Below, piece after piece: positions 1 through 8,787 of a stretch of 64,000 nt of DNA; the stretch's first letter is position 1, and each line of letters begins with the position of its first letter. Location: the NCBI RefSeq assembly GCF_014269035.2, contig NZ_JABWRP020000004.1:310001-374000 (forward strand), written 5' to 3'. This DNA is from Pseudomonas vlassakiae. GTDB taxonomy: Bacteria > Pseudomonadota > Gammaproteobacteria > Pseudomonadales > Pseudomonadaceae. Below the pieces are notes generated by a model. It was not told the DNA's origin. It saw nothing but the letters and a program-made list of their open reading frames with translations, and did no database searches. A program made the translations under genes and the position numbers.

Positions 1-357
1 CGCGGCGATGATCAGGGCAAATACGCCAATGATCTTCTGCAAGTGCGGGCCCTGGATCAGCGAAGCGGTCTTGGCGCCGACCCCGGCGCCGATGAGGATA
101 CCGAGGGTCATCCAGGCGAAGATCGGCCATTGCACGGCGCCCTTGCGGTGGTGCTCGAGCACGGCATTGATCGAGGTGAAGACAATGGTTGCCAGCGAGG
201 TGCCGACCGCCAGGTGAGTCAGCACTGAGGCGTCGAAACCTTGCAGGGTGAAGCTGAACACCAGCACCGGCACGATGATGATGCCGCCGCCCACGCCGAA
301 CAGCCCGGCCAGCACACCGGCACAGGCGCCCAATAGCAGATAGAGCACGAATTCCAT
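1..357 (-). CDS. Sulfite exporter TauE/SafE family membrane protein (partial, C-terminus outside window)
   Basis: The gene runs off the left edge; the first 119 residues are visible, starting at an ATG whose complement is at 355-357. The N-terminus is a hydrophobic helix followed by the glycine-rich stretch LFGVGGGIIIVPVL, the signature of the TauE/SafE (DUF81) family, and then HLAVGTSLATIVFTS, the second family signature. These proteins are inner-membrane anion transporters, often for sulfite, sulfoacetate or other organosulfur anions. Substrate cannot be told from this fragment. It is divergent from the NRDE gene. Confidence 0.85.
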   Translation of the reverse strand, partial: MEFVLYLLLGACAGVLAGLFGVGGGIIIVPVLVFSFTLQGFDASVLTHLAVGTSLATIVFTSINAVLEHHRKGAVQWPIFAWMTLGILIGAGVGAKTASLIQGPHLQKIIGVFALIIAA

Positions 358-486
358 TCGTCGTCCCCGAGAAAACAATCCGGCATGGTAACGGAAGCCG
401 GGCTCGGGGCTCTAGTGAAGTCTGTGACAGGATGGATCGACACCCGTGCAGTGGGTACAGTGGGCAAAAACACAGAGGCCCAACCT

Positions 487-1233
487 ATGTGCCTGATCGT
501 ATTCGCCTGGCGGCCCGGGCAGGCCCTGCCACTGATCGTCGCGGCCAACCGTGACGAGTTCTACGCCCGCCCGACCCTGGCCCTGGCTGCCTGGGACGAT
601 GCGCCCGGGGTATATGCCGGGCGCGACCTTGAAGCAGGCGGTACCTGGCTGGGCGTTGGCCCCCAGGGGCGCTTTGCGGCGCTGACCAATATCCGCGACC
701 CTGGACAGGTGCTGGGGCCGCGTTCGCGCGGCGAGCTGGTGGCGGCATATCTTCAAGGTGAACTGGGGGTAGAGGCCTACCTCGACCAGGTAGCCAGCCG
801 CAGCGGCCAATATTCCGGGTTCAACCTGCTGGTGGGTGATGGCCATCAATTGGGCTACCTGCATGCCCGCGACGTGGCGCCTCGCTTGCTGGAGGCCGGG
901 GTGTATGGGCTGTCCAATGCCGGGCTGGATACGCCATGGCCGAAGCTGGTGAAAGCGCGCGCTGGGCTGGAGGCGCTGCTTGAGTCGGCAGATCCGCAGC
1001 GATTGCTGGCGTTGCTGGCCGATAACGAGCCGGCAGCCGACGCTGAGCTACCGGAGACTGGCGTGGGAATGGCGACAGAGAAGTTGCTTTCGAGTGTGTT
1101 TATTGCCAGCCAGAACTATGGCACACGGGCGAGTACCGTGCTGATTGTCGATGATCAGGGGAGAAGGCAGCTGGTAGAGCGCAGTTTCGGGCCGTTTGGT
1201 GGCCACCTGGGCGAAGTCGAGCTTTTGGTTTGA
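487..1233 (+). CDS. NRDE family protein (TANGO2-like)
   Basis: A 248-residue protein starting MCLIVFAWRPG with the defining Asn-Arg-Asp-Glu motif in AANRDEFYARPT near residue 20. The Cys at position 2 is typical of the family and resembles an N-terminal nucleophile arrangement. An in-frame upstream start at 385 would add 34 residues with no family similarity, so the ATG at 487 is preferred. The family corresponds to eukaryotic TANGO2; its bacterial function is unsettled. It converges on ptsP with a GC hairpin between them. Confidence 0.85.
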   Translation: MCLIVFAWRPGQALPLIVAANRDEFYARPTLALAAWDDAPGVYAGRDLEAGGTWLGVGPQGRFAALTNIRDPGQVLGPRSRGELVAAYLQGELGVEAYLDQVASRSGQYSGFNLLVGDGHQLGYLHARDVAPRLLEAGVYGLSNAGLDTPWPKLVKARAGLEALLESADPQRLLALLADNEPAADAELPETGVGMATEKLLSSVFIASQNYGTRASTVLIVDDQGRRQLVERSFGPFGGHLGEVELLV

Positions 1234-1239
1234 GGGCCA

Positions 1240-1260
1240 TGGGGCCGTAAAGCGGCCCCA
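1240..1260. terminator. GC-rich hairpin between convergent NRDE gene and ptsP
   Basis: An 8-bp perfect stem (TGGGGCCG / CGGCCCCA) with a 5-base loop lies between the two convergent stop codons. There is no clear T-run on either side, so it is a terminator-like structure rather than a textbook intrinsic terminator. Confidence 0.45.
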
Positions 1261-1265
1261 GGACC

Positions 1266-3545
1266 TCAGAGGGTCTTGTTCGCCCCTGGCCCGATCATGC
1301 GCGCCAGCCCGAGGTTCTTCAGGGCCAGTTGCAGGGAGCTGTGGATAACTTGCGGGTTGTCATGGCTCAAGGCTTCGACCAGCAACTCCTTGGCCTTGCT
1401 CATGTTCACCTGGCGCAGCATCCACTTCACCTTCGGCAGGTTGGTGGCGTTCATCGACAGGCTGTCGAAGCCCATGGCCATCAACAGGATCGCTGCCGCC
1501 GGGTCGCCGGCCATCTCGCCACAGATGCTCACCGGCTTGCCTTCGCCATGCGCATCACGCACCACGGTATTGAGCGCCTGCAGCACCGCCGGGTGCAGGT
1601 AGTCGTATAGGTCGGCGACCCGCGGGTTGTTGCGGTCCACCGCCAACAGGTACTGGGTGAGGTCGTTGGAACCGACCGAGAGGAAGTCCACCTGCCGCGC
1701 CAGCTCCTTGGTCTGGTACACCGCCGCAGGAATTTCCACCATCACGCCCACTGGCGGCATCGGCACGTCGGTGCCTTCGTCGCGTACCTCGCCCCAGGCA
1801 CGGTGGATCAGATGCAGCGCCTCTTCCAGCTCGTGAATGCCGGAAATCATCGGCAACAGGATGCGCAGGTTGTTCAGACCCTCGCTGGCCTTGAGCATGG
1901 CGCGGGTCTGCACCAGGAAGATTTCCGGGTGATCGAGGGTGACGCGGATGCCGCGCCAGCCGAGGAACGGGTTTTCTTCCTTGATCGGGAAGTACGAAAG
2001 CGCCTTGTCGCCACCGATGTCGAGGGTGCGCATGGTCACCGGCAGCGGGTGGAAGGCCGCCAGCTGCTCGCGGTAGATCGCCAGCTGCTCCTTCTCGCTG
2101 GGAAAGCGCTGGTTGATCATGAACGGCACTTCGGTACGGTACAGGCCAACCCCTTCGGCACCGCGCTGCTGGGCGCGGGCCACATCGGCGAGCAGACCGG
2201 TATTGACCCACAATGGCATGCGATGGCCGTCGGGGGTGACGCACGGCAGTTCGCGCAGGGCGTCAAGGCCTTGAGCCAGCTGGCGTTCTTCCTCGACCAC
2301 ATCGCTGTACTGCTTGCGCAGCACGTCACTGGGGTTGGTGAACACCTCGCCCTTGTAGCCGTCGACGATCATCTCGATGCCGTCGACCTTGGAATATGGC
2401 AGGTCGACCAGGCCCATGACCGTCGGGATGCCCATGGCGCGGGCGAGGATGGCGACGTGGGAGTTGCCCGAACCCAGTACCGAGACCAGGCCCACCAGCT
2501 TGCCTTCCGGCACTTCGCCGAGCATCGCCGGGGTCAGTTCTTCACTGACCAGGATGGTGTTGTCGGCATATACCAGCGACTGCGAGCGCGCTTCCTGCAG
2601 GTAGGCCAGCAGGCGCCGGCCAAGGTCCTTCACATCCGAGGCGCGCTCGCGCAGGTAGTCGTCGTCCATCAGCTCGAAACGGTTGACGTGCTCGCCAACC
2701 ACCTGGCGCAAGGCACCTTGAGCCCATTGGCCGGTCTTGATGACTTCGATCACTTCGCCACCGAGGGCGGCGTCTTCGAGCATCATCAGGTACACATCGA
2801 ACAGTGCGCGCTCTTCCGGGCGCAGCTGGGTCGCCAGCTTGGCCGACAGCTTGCGCATGTCTTCACGCACGCCTTCGAGGGCGTTCTGGAACAGTTTCAG
2901 CTCGGCGTCGATGTCATCGACGGTCTTGTCCGGCACCACTTCCAGGTCGGCCGGTGGCAGCATGACCACGGCACGCCCCACAGCAGCCCCCGGCGAGCCC
3001 GGCACACCGACGAAGCGCGCTTCCTGAATGCCCTTGCCCTGGCGGCCCAGGCCACGAATGGAGCCCGTGGCTTCGGCGTGGGCGATAACCCCGGCGAGCT
3101 GCGCGCTCATGGTGACGAGGAAGGCTTCTTCGCCTTCGTCGAACTGGCGGCGTTCCTTCTGCTGGATGACCAGTACACCCACCACACGCCGGTGGTGGAT
3201 GATCGGCGCACCGAGGAAAGAGGCGAATTTCTCTTCGCCGGTTTCGGCGAAGTAGCGATAACGCGGGTGATCGGCGGCGTTTTCCAGGTTCAGCGGCTCT
3301 TCCCGGGTACCCACCAGGCCGACCAGGCCCTCGTTGGGGGCCATGCTGACCTTGCCGATGGAGCGCTTGTTCAGGCCCTCGGTGGCCATCAGCACGAAGC
3401 GGTTGGTTTCCGGGTCGAGCAGGTACACCGAGCAGACCTGGCTGCCCATGGCCTCCTTGACGCGCAAGACAATGATCCCCAACGCCGTCTTGAGATCTTT
3501 GGCGGAGTTCACTTCCTGGACGATCTTGCGCAGCGTATTGAGCAT
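1266..3545 (-). CDS. ptsP: Phosphoenolpyruvate-protein phosphotransferase PtsP (nitrogen PTS enzyme I)
   Basis: A 759-residue protein with an N-terminal GAF domain (about residues 1-160) followed by the full enzyme I body. The body has the PEP-utilising N-terminal domain from about 175, the swivelling phosphohistidine domain with SGNSHVAILARAMG (His363 is the likely phosphoacceptor), and the C-terminal PEP-binding TIM barrel with VGVMVEIPAAV, LSVGSNDLTQY and the active-site Cys in SICGEMAGDP. GAF plus enzyme I is diagnostic of PtsP, which passes phosphate from PEP to NPr and EIIA-Ntr to signal nitrogen and carbon status. Only 22 bp separate it from rppH upstream, so the two are probably co-transcribed, as in many gamma-proteobacteria. 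Confidence 0.97.
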   Translation of the reverse strand: MLNTLRKIVQEVNSAKDLKTALGIIVLRVKEAMGSQVCSVYLLDPETNRFVLMATEGLNKRSIGKVSMAPNEGLVGLVGTREEPLNLENAADHPRYRYFAETGEEKFASFLGAPIIHHRRVVGVLVIQQKERRQFDEGEEAFLVTMSAQLAGVIAHAEATGSIRGLGRQGKGIQEARFVGVPGSPGAAVGRAVVMLPPADLEVVPDKTVDDIDAELKLFQNALEGVREDMRKLSAKLATQLRPEERALFDVYLMMLEDAALGGEVIEVIKTGQWAQGALRQVVGEHVNRFELMDDDYLRERASDVKDLGRRLLAYLQEARSQSLVYADNTILVSEELTPAMLGEVPEGKLVGLVSVLGSGNSHVAILARAMGIPTVMGLVDLPYSKVDGIEMIVDGYKGEVFTNPSDVLRKQYSDVVEEERQLAQGLDALRELPCVTPDGHRMPLWVNTGLLADVARAQQRGAEGVGLYRTEVPFMINQRFPSEKEQLAIYREQLAAFHPLPVTMRTLDIGGDKALSYFPIKEENPFLGWRGIRVTLDHPEIFLVQTRAMLKASEGLNNLRILLPMISGIHELEEALHLIHRAWGEVRDEGTDVPMPPVGVMVEIPAAVYQTKELARQVDFLSVGSNDLTQYLLAVDRNNPRVADLYDYLHPAVLQALNTVVRDAHGEGKPVSICGEMAGDPAAAILLMAMGFDSLSMNATNLPKVKWMLRQVNMSKAKELLVEALSHDNPQVIHSSLQLALKNLGLARMIGPGANKTL

Positions 3546-3567
3546 GGCTCGGGGTCGAACTCCGTCG

Positions 3568-4047
3568 TCAGTCGCGCGTCAGCAGACGCGGTGCAAGCTC
3601 TTTCAGGGCGCGGCGGTAGACTTCACGTTTGAATGTCACCACCTGGCCCAGCGGGTACCAATAGCTGACCCAGCGCCAGCCGTCGAACTCCGGCTTGCCG
3701 GTCAGGTCCATCCGCACCCGTTGTTCATTGCTCACCAGGCGCAGCAGAAACCACTTTTGCTTCTGGCCGATGCACAGCGGTTGGCTGTGGGTGCGGACCA
3801 GCCGCTGGGGTAAACGATAACGCAACCAGCCGCGGGTGCAGGCAAGAATTTCCACATCGTCGCGTTCAAGGCCAACTTCTTCGTTCAGCTCGCGGTACAG
3901 GGCATCTTCTGGCGTCTCGTCAGGGTTGATACCACCCTGGGGGAATTGCCAGGCATCCTGGTTGATCCGTCGAGCCCATAGCACCTGCCCGGCATCATTC
4001 GTGAGAATGATCCCAACATTGGGGCGAAAACCATCGGGGTCGATCAC
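3568..4047 (-). CDS. rppH: RNA 5'-pyrophosphohydrolase RppH (Nudix)
   Basis: A 159-residue Nudix hydrolase. The Nudix box is visible as [23 protein letters not shown] (split here: [17 protein letters not shown], then NEEVGL), matching GX5EX7REUXEEXGU. The N-terminus [15 protein letters not shown] is characteristic of RppH/NudH. The start is taken as GTG (complement at 4045-4047), with GAGG just upstream; an ATG at 4119 would add 24 residues with no family similarity. RppH removes pyrophosphate from triphosphorylated mRNA 5' ends and triggers RNase E decay. It lies directly upstream of ptsP. Confidence 0.93.
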   Translation of the reverse strand: MIDPDGFRPNVGIILTNDAGQVLWARRINQDAWQFPQGGINPDETPEDALYRELNEEVGLERDDVEILACTRGWLRYRLPQRLVRTHSQPLCIGQKQKWFLLRLVSNEQRVRMDLTGKPEFDGWRWVSYWYPLGQVVTFKREVYRRALKELAPRLLTRD

Positions 4048-4182
4048 GGCAGCAACCTCGCAAACGCATGTCACCGCATTGTTCCACAAAGCCTGCGAGC
4101 GCAGCAACGCGCCCGCCACGCTTATGTGCAGTGCGGTGAAAACTCCTCGTATCGCAATGGCGCGCGAAGCCCTGCCCAGGCT

Positions 4183-4608
4183 TCAGACCGGCTTGGCGCC
4201 CATCAACCCGGCGATGGACAGCAAGCACACCCCACTGAACACCGCCAGGGCCAGGGTGAAGCGCAACCCCACCACTTCAGCCTTGCGCAGCCGGTTCAGC
4301 CGCACCAGCAGCCACCATCCGGCAAACGCGCCCAAGGTATAGAGGACGCTGGAGGCCAGCACCCAGGTCTGCCCCAGCGGCCACCCCACCAGATGCACCA
4401 GCCACCAGCCGGTGAACGGCATGCTCAACAGGCACAGCCCCATCACCCCCCAGACGAACACCAGCGGGCGGCGCAGCAGCTTGGCGTAGGCCTGGGCATC
4501 GCCGTGGCGACGGGCACGTATGGTCCAGGCCGTCAGCCCGAGGGCGCCCAGCAGCAACAGCACGGTGGCGATGATGTGCAGGGCCTTGAGGGTGGTCAGG
4601 TGTTCCAT
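4183..4608 (-). CDS. DUF2269-like integral membrane protein
   Basis: A 141-residue hydrophobic protein with four predicted transmembrane helices (about residues 7-28, 48-68, 80-103 and 116-137) and short charged loops. The pattern KALHIIATVLLLLGA at the N-terminus resembles the DUF2269 family of small four-helix proteins, which include conserved helix histidines. Function is unknown. It lies between ilvA and rppH on the same strand with short gaps of 38 and 135 bp. Confidence 0.75.
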   Translation of the reverse strand: MEHLTTLKALHIIATVLLLLGALGLTAWTIRARRHGDAQAYAKLLRRPLVFVWGVMGLCLLSMPFTGWWLVHLVGWPLGQTWVLASSVLYTLGAFAGWWLLVRLNRLRKAEVVGLRFTLALAVFSGVCLLSIAGLMGAKPV

Positions 4609-4646
4609 GTCTTCACGTCCTTGAGCGATAAGCCAAGCTTAGCCGC

Positions 4647-6161
4647 TCAACCCAGGAACAGCTTGTAGGCCGGGTTGTCTGTCTCGTCCCAGTACGGGTA
4701 ACCGATCTTGGCCAGCGCCGCCGGTACCAGGTGGCGTTCGTCCTCCGGCACCTGCAAGCCGGCCACCACGCGCCCGTCAGCCGCACCGTGGTTGCGGTAG
4801 TGGAACATCGAGATGTTCCAGCGCCCACCCAGTTTGGTGAGGAAGTTGAACAACGCCCCCGGCCGCTCGGGGAACTCGAAGCGCAGCACGATCTCGTCGC
4901 TGGCGCCGGCCGAATGCCCACCGACCATATGGCGGATGTGCAGCTTGGCCAGTTCGTTGTCGGTCAGGTCGGTCACCGGGAAGCCTTGTTCGATCAGCTG
5001 CTGCACCAGCGCCGCCCGCGGGTCGTTTTCCGGGTGGGTCTGCACGCCAACGAAGATGTGCGCTTCATCGGAGGTGTGCTTGCGGTAGTTGAATTCGGTG
5101 ATCTGGCGCTTGCCGATGGCCTCGCAGAAGGCCTTGAAGCTGCCCGGGCGCTCGGGGATGGTCACGGCGATGATGGCTTCACGTTTTTCGCCCAGTTCGG
5201 CGCGTTCGGCCACATGGCGCAGGCGGTCGAAGTTGACGTTGGCGCCCGAGTCGATGGCAACCAGGGTCTGCCCCGTCACACCCTTGAGCTCGACATACTT
5301 CTTGATGCCCGCCACGCCCAGGGCGCCGGCAGGTTCGGTGATCGAGCGGGTATCATCGTAGATATCCTTGATCGCTGCACAGATTTCATCGGTGCTGACA
5401 GTCACTACCTCATCCACATGGTGGCGGCAGATGTCGAAGGTGTGCTGGCCAATCTGCGCCACCGCCACGCCGTCGGCGAACAGCCCGACCTGTGGCAGCA
5501 CCACGCGCTCGCCAGCCGCCATCGCTGCCTGCAGGCAGTTGGAGTCGTCCGGCTCGACGCCGATCACCTTGATTTCCGGGCGCAGATACTTCACATAGGC
5601 CGCAATACCGGCAATCAGGCCCCCGCCGCCCACCGGGACGAAGATCGCGTCCAGCTGCCCAGGGTGCTGACGGAGGATTTCCATCGCCACGGTGCCTTGG
5701 CCGGCAATGGTGTGCGGGTCGTCATAAGGGTGGATATAGACGAAGCCTTTCTCGTCGACCAGCTTCAGCGAGTAGGCCAGCGCTTCCGGGAACGAGTCGC
5801 CATGCAGCACTACCTTGCCGCCGCGCGAGCGTACGCCTTCGACCTTGATTTCCGGGGTGGTCTTGGGCATCACGATGGTGGCCTTGATGCCCAGCTCGCG
5901 GGCCGCCAGGGCCACGCCCTGGGCGTGGTTGCCAGCCGAAGCAGTCACCACGCCGCGGGCCAGCTCTTCCTGGGTCAGCTGCGCCAGCTTGTTGTACGCC
6001 CCGCGGATCTTGAACGAGAACACCGGCTGCAGGTCTTCGCGCTTGAGCAGAATCTGGTTGCCCAGACGCTTGCTCAGCTGCCCGGCGCTGTGCAACGGGG
6101 TTTCGACAGCGACGTCGTAGACGCGCGAGGTGAGGATCTTCTTGACGTACTGTTCGAGCAT
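4647..6161 (-). CDS. ilvA: Threonine ammonia-lyase, biosynthetic (IlvA)
   Basis: A 504-residue PLP enzyme converting threonine to 2-oxobutanoate and ammonia, the first committed step of isoleucine synthesis. The catalytic Lys51 sits in FSFKIRGAYNKL, the phosphate-binding loop is VGGGGLIAG, and SAGNHAQGVA is the substrate loop. The C-terminal part (about 325-504) contains two ACT-like regulatory domains, the long biosynthetic form inhibited by isoleucine. Length is normal for the family. It is divergent from rpiA across 134 bp. Confidence 0.96.
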   Translation of the reverse strand: MLEQYVKKILTSRVYDVAVETPLHSAGQLSKRLGNQILLKREDLQPVFSFKIRGAYNKLAQLTQEELARGVVTASAGNHAQGVALAARELGIKATIVMPKTTPEIKVEGVRSRGGKVVLHGDSFPEALAYSLKLVDEKGFVYIHPYDDPHTIAGQGTVAMEILRQHPGQLDAIFVPVGGGGLIAGIAAYVKYLRPEIKVIGVEPDDSNCLQAAMAAGERVVLPQVGLFADGVAVAQIGQHTFDICRHHVDEVVTVSTDEICAAIKDIYDDTRSITEPAGALGVAGIKKYVELKGVTGQTLVAIDSGANVNFDRLRHVAERAELGEKREAIIAVTIPERPGSFKAFCEAIGKRQITEFNYRKHTSDEAHIFVGVQTHPENDPRAALVQQLIEQGFPVTDLTDNELAKLHIRHMVGGHSAGASDEIVLRFEFPERPGALFNFLTKLGGRWNISMFHYRNHGAADGRVVAGLQVPEDERHLVPAALAKIGYPYWDETDNPAYKLFLG

Positions 6162-6248
6162 CGGGAAAGCATCACTGGCCGCGGGACAAGGGCTGCGAGT
6201 CTACCCCAGCGCTACGTCGGGCGACCACAGCAAAGCCGCCCGAGCCGT

Positions 6249-6254
6249 TATACT
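6249..6254 (+). promoter_or_regulatory. Candidate -10 box for rpiA
   Basis: TATACT lies 42 bp upstream of the rpiA ATG in the divergent ilvA/rpiA gap and matches the sigma-70 -10 consensus at five of six positions. No convincing -35 was identified at the expected distance. Confidence 0.35.
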
Positions 6255-6295
6255 AGGCTCCTTTGACTACCGCCCTGCCCCTTTCCGGAGCCCGC

Positions 6296-6970
6296 ATGAC
6301 CCAGGACCAACTCAAACAGGCCGTCGCCCAGGCCGCTGTCGACTTCATTCTGCCAAAGCTGGATGAAAAGAGCGTCGTCGGCGTCGGCACAGGTTCGACT
6401 GCCAATTTCTTCATCGACGCCCTGGCTCAGCACAAGGCCGCCTTCGATGGCGCGGTCGCCAGCTCCGAAGCCACCGCCCAGCGTCTGAAGGGCCATGGCA
6501 TCCCGGTCTATGAGCTGAACAGCGTCAGCGAGCTGGAGTTCTATGTCGATGGCGCCGACGAAAGCGACGCGCACCTGAACCTGATCAAGGGCGGCGGCGC
6601 GGCCCTGACCCGCGAGAAGATCGTCGCGGCCGTGGCCAAGACCTTCATCTGCATCGCCGACGGCAGCAAGCTGGTGCCGGTGCTGGGCGCCTTCCCGCTG
6701 CCGGTCGAGGTGATTCCGATGGCCCGCAGCCACGTGGCGCGTCAGCTGGTCAAGCTGGGCGGCGATCCGGTGTACCGGGAAGGCGTGGTGACCGACAACG
6801 GCAACGTGATCCTCGATGTGCACAACCTGCAGATCAGCAACCCGGTGGAGCTGGAAGCACAGATCAACGCCATTGTCGGCGTGGTGACCAACGGCCTGTT
6901 CGCGGCGCGCCCGGCGGACCTGCTGCTGCTGGGTACCGCCGAAGGCGTGAAGACCCTCAAGGCCGAGTAA
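6296..6970 (+). CDS. rpiA: Ribose-5-phosphate isomerase A
   Basis: A 224-residue protein interconverting ribose 5-phosphate and ribulose 5-phosphate in the non-oxidative pentose phosphate pathway. Family motifs are [14 protein letters not shown] near the N-terminus, DGADE near residue 93 and [14 protein letters not shown] immediately after. GGAG is positioned six bases before the ATG. An in-frame upstream start at 6263 would add 11 residues before the normal MTQDQLKQ start and is not favoured. It converges with the SdiA-regulated-type gene with a 30-bp gap. Confidence 0.97.
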   Translation: MTQDQLKQAVAQAAVDFILPKLDEKSVVGVGTGSTANFFIDALAQHKAAFDGAVASSEATAQRLKGHGIPVYELNSVSELEFYVDGADESDAHLNLIKGGGAALTREKIVAAVAKTFICIADGSKLVPVLGAFPLPVEVIPMARSHVARQLVKLGGDPVYREGVVTDNGNVILDVHNLQISNPVELEAQINAIVGVVTNGLFAARPADLLLLGTAEGVKTLKAE

Positions 6971-7000
6971 CGGCGTGCGCGAGCGAGCCGAGAAACCCGG

Positions 7001-7924
7001 TCAGTCGTTCTTCTTGAAGCGATAGAACAGGTTCGGCTCGCTGACCATGTACAGGTTGCCCTGATCGTCCATGGCAACGCCTTCGGCACGCGGGATGGTG
7101 TGCTGCAGGCCGTTGAAGCCACCCAGCAAGGTCATGAAGCTGACCTGCTGACCTTGCTCATCAAGCTCCAGCAGCATGTTGGAGTCGGCCGACAACACCA
7201 GCAGATGCCCCGTGCGTGGGTCGACGCCCAGGGCCGACAGGTTACGCACGTCGAGTTCGTCGTTGGCCAAGACCTGTTTGTCACCCTTGAGCGGGCTGCG
7301 CCCGTCGCTGCTCCAGGTGTACAGCTTCGGCGGCCGCTCCTCACCGATCACCAGGCGCTGGCGCATCGGGTCCCAGGCCACGCCTTCGTAGCCCTTGTTG
7401 CGCTTCACCGACTCGCCCAAGTCGTAACTCTGGAAATCCGCGTGGTTCAGCGAAGCGGTCTGGGCGTCCACCTTGACCACGGTGAGGTCGTGCAGGCGTT
7501 CATCGGTGATCGCCAAATGGCCGTCTTCCATCACGGCGACGCCTTCCGGGTTGTTCCAGCCCACCAGCGGGATCTTGCGCAGCACGTCGCCGTCGAGACT
7601 GAGCTCGACCAGGAACGCGTTCTTGCCCATCACCGCGAACAACGTGCGAGTGTGCGGGCTGTAGGCGATGTCCGAAGCTTCGTCATCGTCCATGCCCGGT
7701 AACACTTTGGCGTCGATGTCGACCTGATAGTCCGGCAGCCACACGCTTTCGCTACGCTCGGCGCTGGTTTCGAAGCCTTCCTTGACCCACAGCAGGCCGC
7801 GGTCATCCCAGTGCATGGCAACCGCCGCGCCGTAACCGATCACAGCCGCAACGGCCAGGCCGAAGGGCCAGCGCAGGTAGAAGCGGCGCTTGGGGGATGC
7901 GGGGGCGCTAGAGTGTGCTGGCAT
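7001..7924 (-). CDS. SdiA-regulated domain-containing protein (membrane-anchored beta-propeller-like)
   Basis: A 307-residue protein with a short basic N-terminus, one transmembrane helix at about residues 18-36, then a periplasmic domain of repeated beta-rich units such as DIAYSPHTRTLFAVMG, PEGVAVMEDGHLAITDE and YEGVAWDPMRQRLVIGEE. These fit the SdiA-regulated family (YjiK-like), thought to fold as a propeller. Molecular function is unknown. A leader of 182 bp with an inverted REP pair separates it from the next gene upstream on the same strand. Confidence 0.8.
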   Translation of the reverse strand: MPAHSSAPASPKRRFYLRWPFGLAVAAVIGYGAAVAMHWDDRGLLWVKEGFETSAERSESVWLPDYQVDIDAKVLPGMDDDEASDIAYSPHTRTLFAVMGKNAFLVELSLDGDVLRKIPLVGWNNPEGVAVMEDGHLAITDERLHDLTVVKVDAQTASLNHADFQSYDLGESVKRNKGYEGVAWDPMRQRLVIGEERPPKLYTWSSDGRSPLKGDKQVLANDELDVRNLSALGVDPRTGHLLVLSADSNMLLELDEQGQQVSFMTLLGGFNGLQHTIPRAEGVAMDDQGNLYMVSEPNLFYRFKKND

Positions 7925-7996
7925 GCGGAAGTCCTGGGGGTACGGGCAAATATCTGCGCATTATCCGCATCGGGTGTGAAAAAACGGTAAACAGGG

Positions 7997-8097
7997 CCGG
8001 CCTCTTCGCGGGTAAACCCGCTCCTACAGGGATCGCGCCGCATCTGATGCCTGCGCTGTAGCTGTGGGAGCGGGTTCACCCGCGAAGCAGGCGACAG
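7997..8097. repeat. Inverted pair of P. putida-type REP elements
   Basis: The left copy (7997-8031) reads through GGCCTCTTCGCGGGTAAACC then CGCTCCTACAGGG. The right copy (about 8060-8097) is its imperfect inverse, beginning CTGTGGGAGCGGGTTCACCC. This is the repeat found in hundreds of copies in P. putida genomes. It lies in the gap between two minus-strand genes and may protect or end transcripts. Confidence 0.85.
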
Positions 8098-8106
8098 GGT
8101 TTCAGG

Positions 8107-8772
8107 TCAGAGCACCCGGCTCTCGAAGCGGCAGACGCCCGGCAGTTCCAGCACCAGCTCGTCACCGACATTGAACGGCCCGACACCGGCCGGTGTGCCG
8201 GTCAGGATCACATCCCCCGCCTGCAGCGAGAAATGCGCCGCCATGTACTGGATGATCGGCACGATCGGGTTGAGCATCATCGCGCTGTTGCCGTCCTGGC
8301 GGACTTCACCGTTGATGGTCAGGCGCACCGGAATATCGGTCACGTCTTCAAAGGACGCTGCGGAAACGAACGGTGGCAGCACGCAAGCACCGTCAAAGCT
8401 CTTGCACAGCTCCCACGGCAGGCCCTTTTCCTTGAGCTTGGCCTGCACGTCGCGCAGGGTCAGGTCCAGCGCCGGGGCGTAGCCGGAGATGGCGTCCAGC
8501 ACTTCTTCCTCGGACGCACTGGACGACAGCGGCTTGCCCAGCAACACGGCAATCTCGGCCTCGTAGTGCACCGAGCCACGGTCGGTCGGGATCTTGAACC
8601 CGCCTTCCAGTGGCACCACGCAGCTGCCCGGCTTGATGAACAGCAGCGGCTCGGCAGGGATGGGGTTGTCCAGTTCCTTGGCGTGTTCAGCATAGTTGCG
8701 ACCGATGCACACGACCTTGCCCAGCGGGAAATGAATGCGCGTGCCGTCTACGTACTGGTGCTGGTAACTCAT
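8107..8772 (-). CDS. Fumarylacetoacetate hydrolase family protein
   Basis: A 221-residue FAH-superfamily protein. The metal-binding acidic residues appear in VHYEAEIAVLLGKPL, preceded by IGRNYAEHAKEL and followed near the C-terminus by VILTGTPAGVGP, the classic signature. Small single-domain members act as acylpyruvases, oxaloacetate decarboxylases or 2-hydroxyhepta-diene-dioate isomerases. Substrate here is unknown. Only 15 bp separate it from the upstream D-2-hydroxyglutarate dehydrogenase-like gene, so they probably form one operon, which would suit a role with 2-oxo acids. Confidence 0.88.
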   Translation of the reverse strand: MSYQHQYVDGTRIHFPLGKVVCIGRNYAEHAKELDNPIPAEPLLFIKPGSCVVPLEGGFKIPTDRGSVHYEAEIAVLLGKPLSSSASEEEVLDAISGYAPALDLTLRDVQAKLKEKGLPWELCKSFDGACVLPPFVSAASFEDVTDIPVRLTINGEVRQDGNSAMMLNPIVPIIQYMAAHFSLQAGDVILTGTPAGVGPFNVGDELVLELPGVCRFESRVL

Positions 8773-8787
8773 GGCCGACTCCTTTGA

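Noticed and set aside
1803..3632. 609-codon plus-strand frame opposite ptsP
   Set aside because: A shadow frame caused by high GC at codon third positions; the minus strand encodes full PtsP with all motifs.
4731..6266. 511-codon plus-strand frame opposite ilvA
   Set aside because: His/Gly/Arg-rich composition without any domain; IlvA on the minus strand is complete.
7997..8097. CRISPR-like or insertion-sequence repeat
   Set aside because: The inverted units are P. putida REP elements without spacers, transposase or target duplications.
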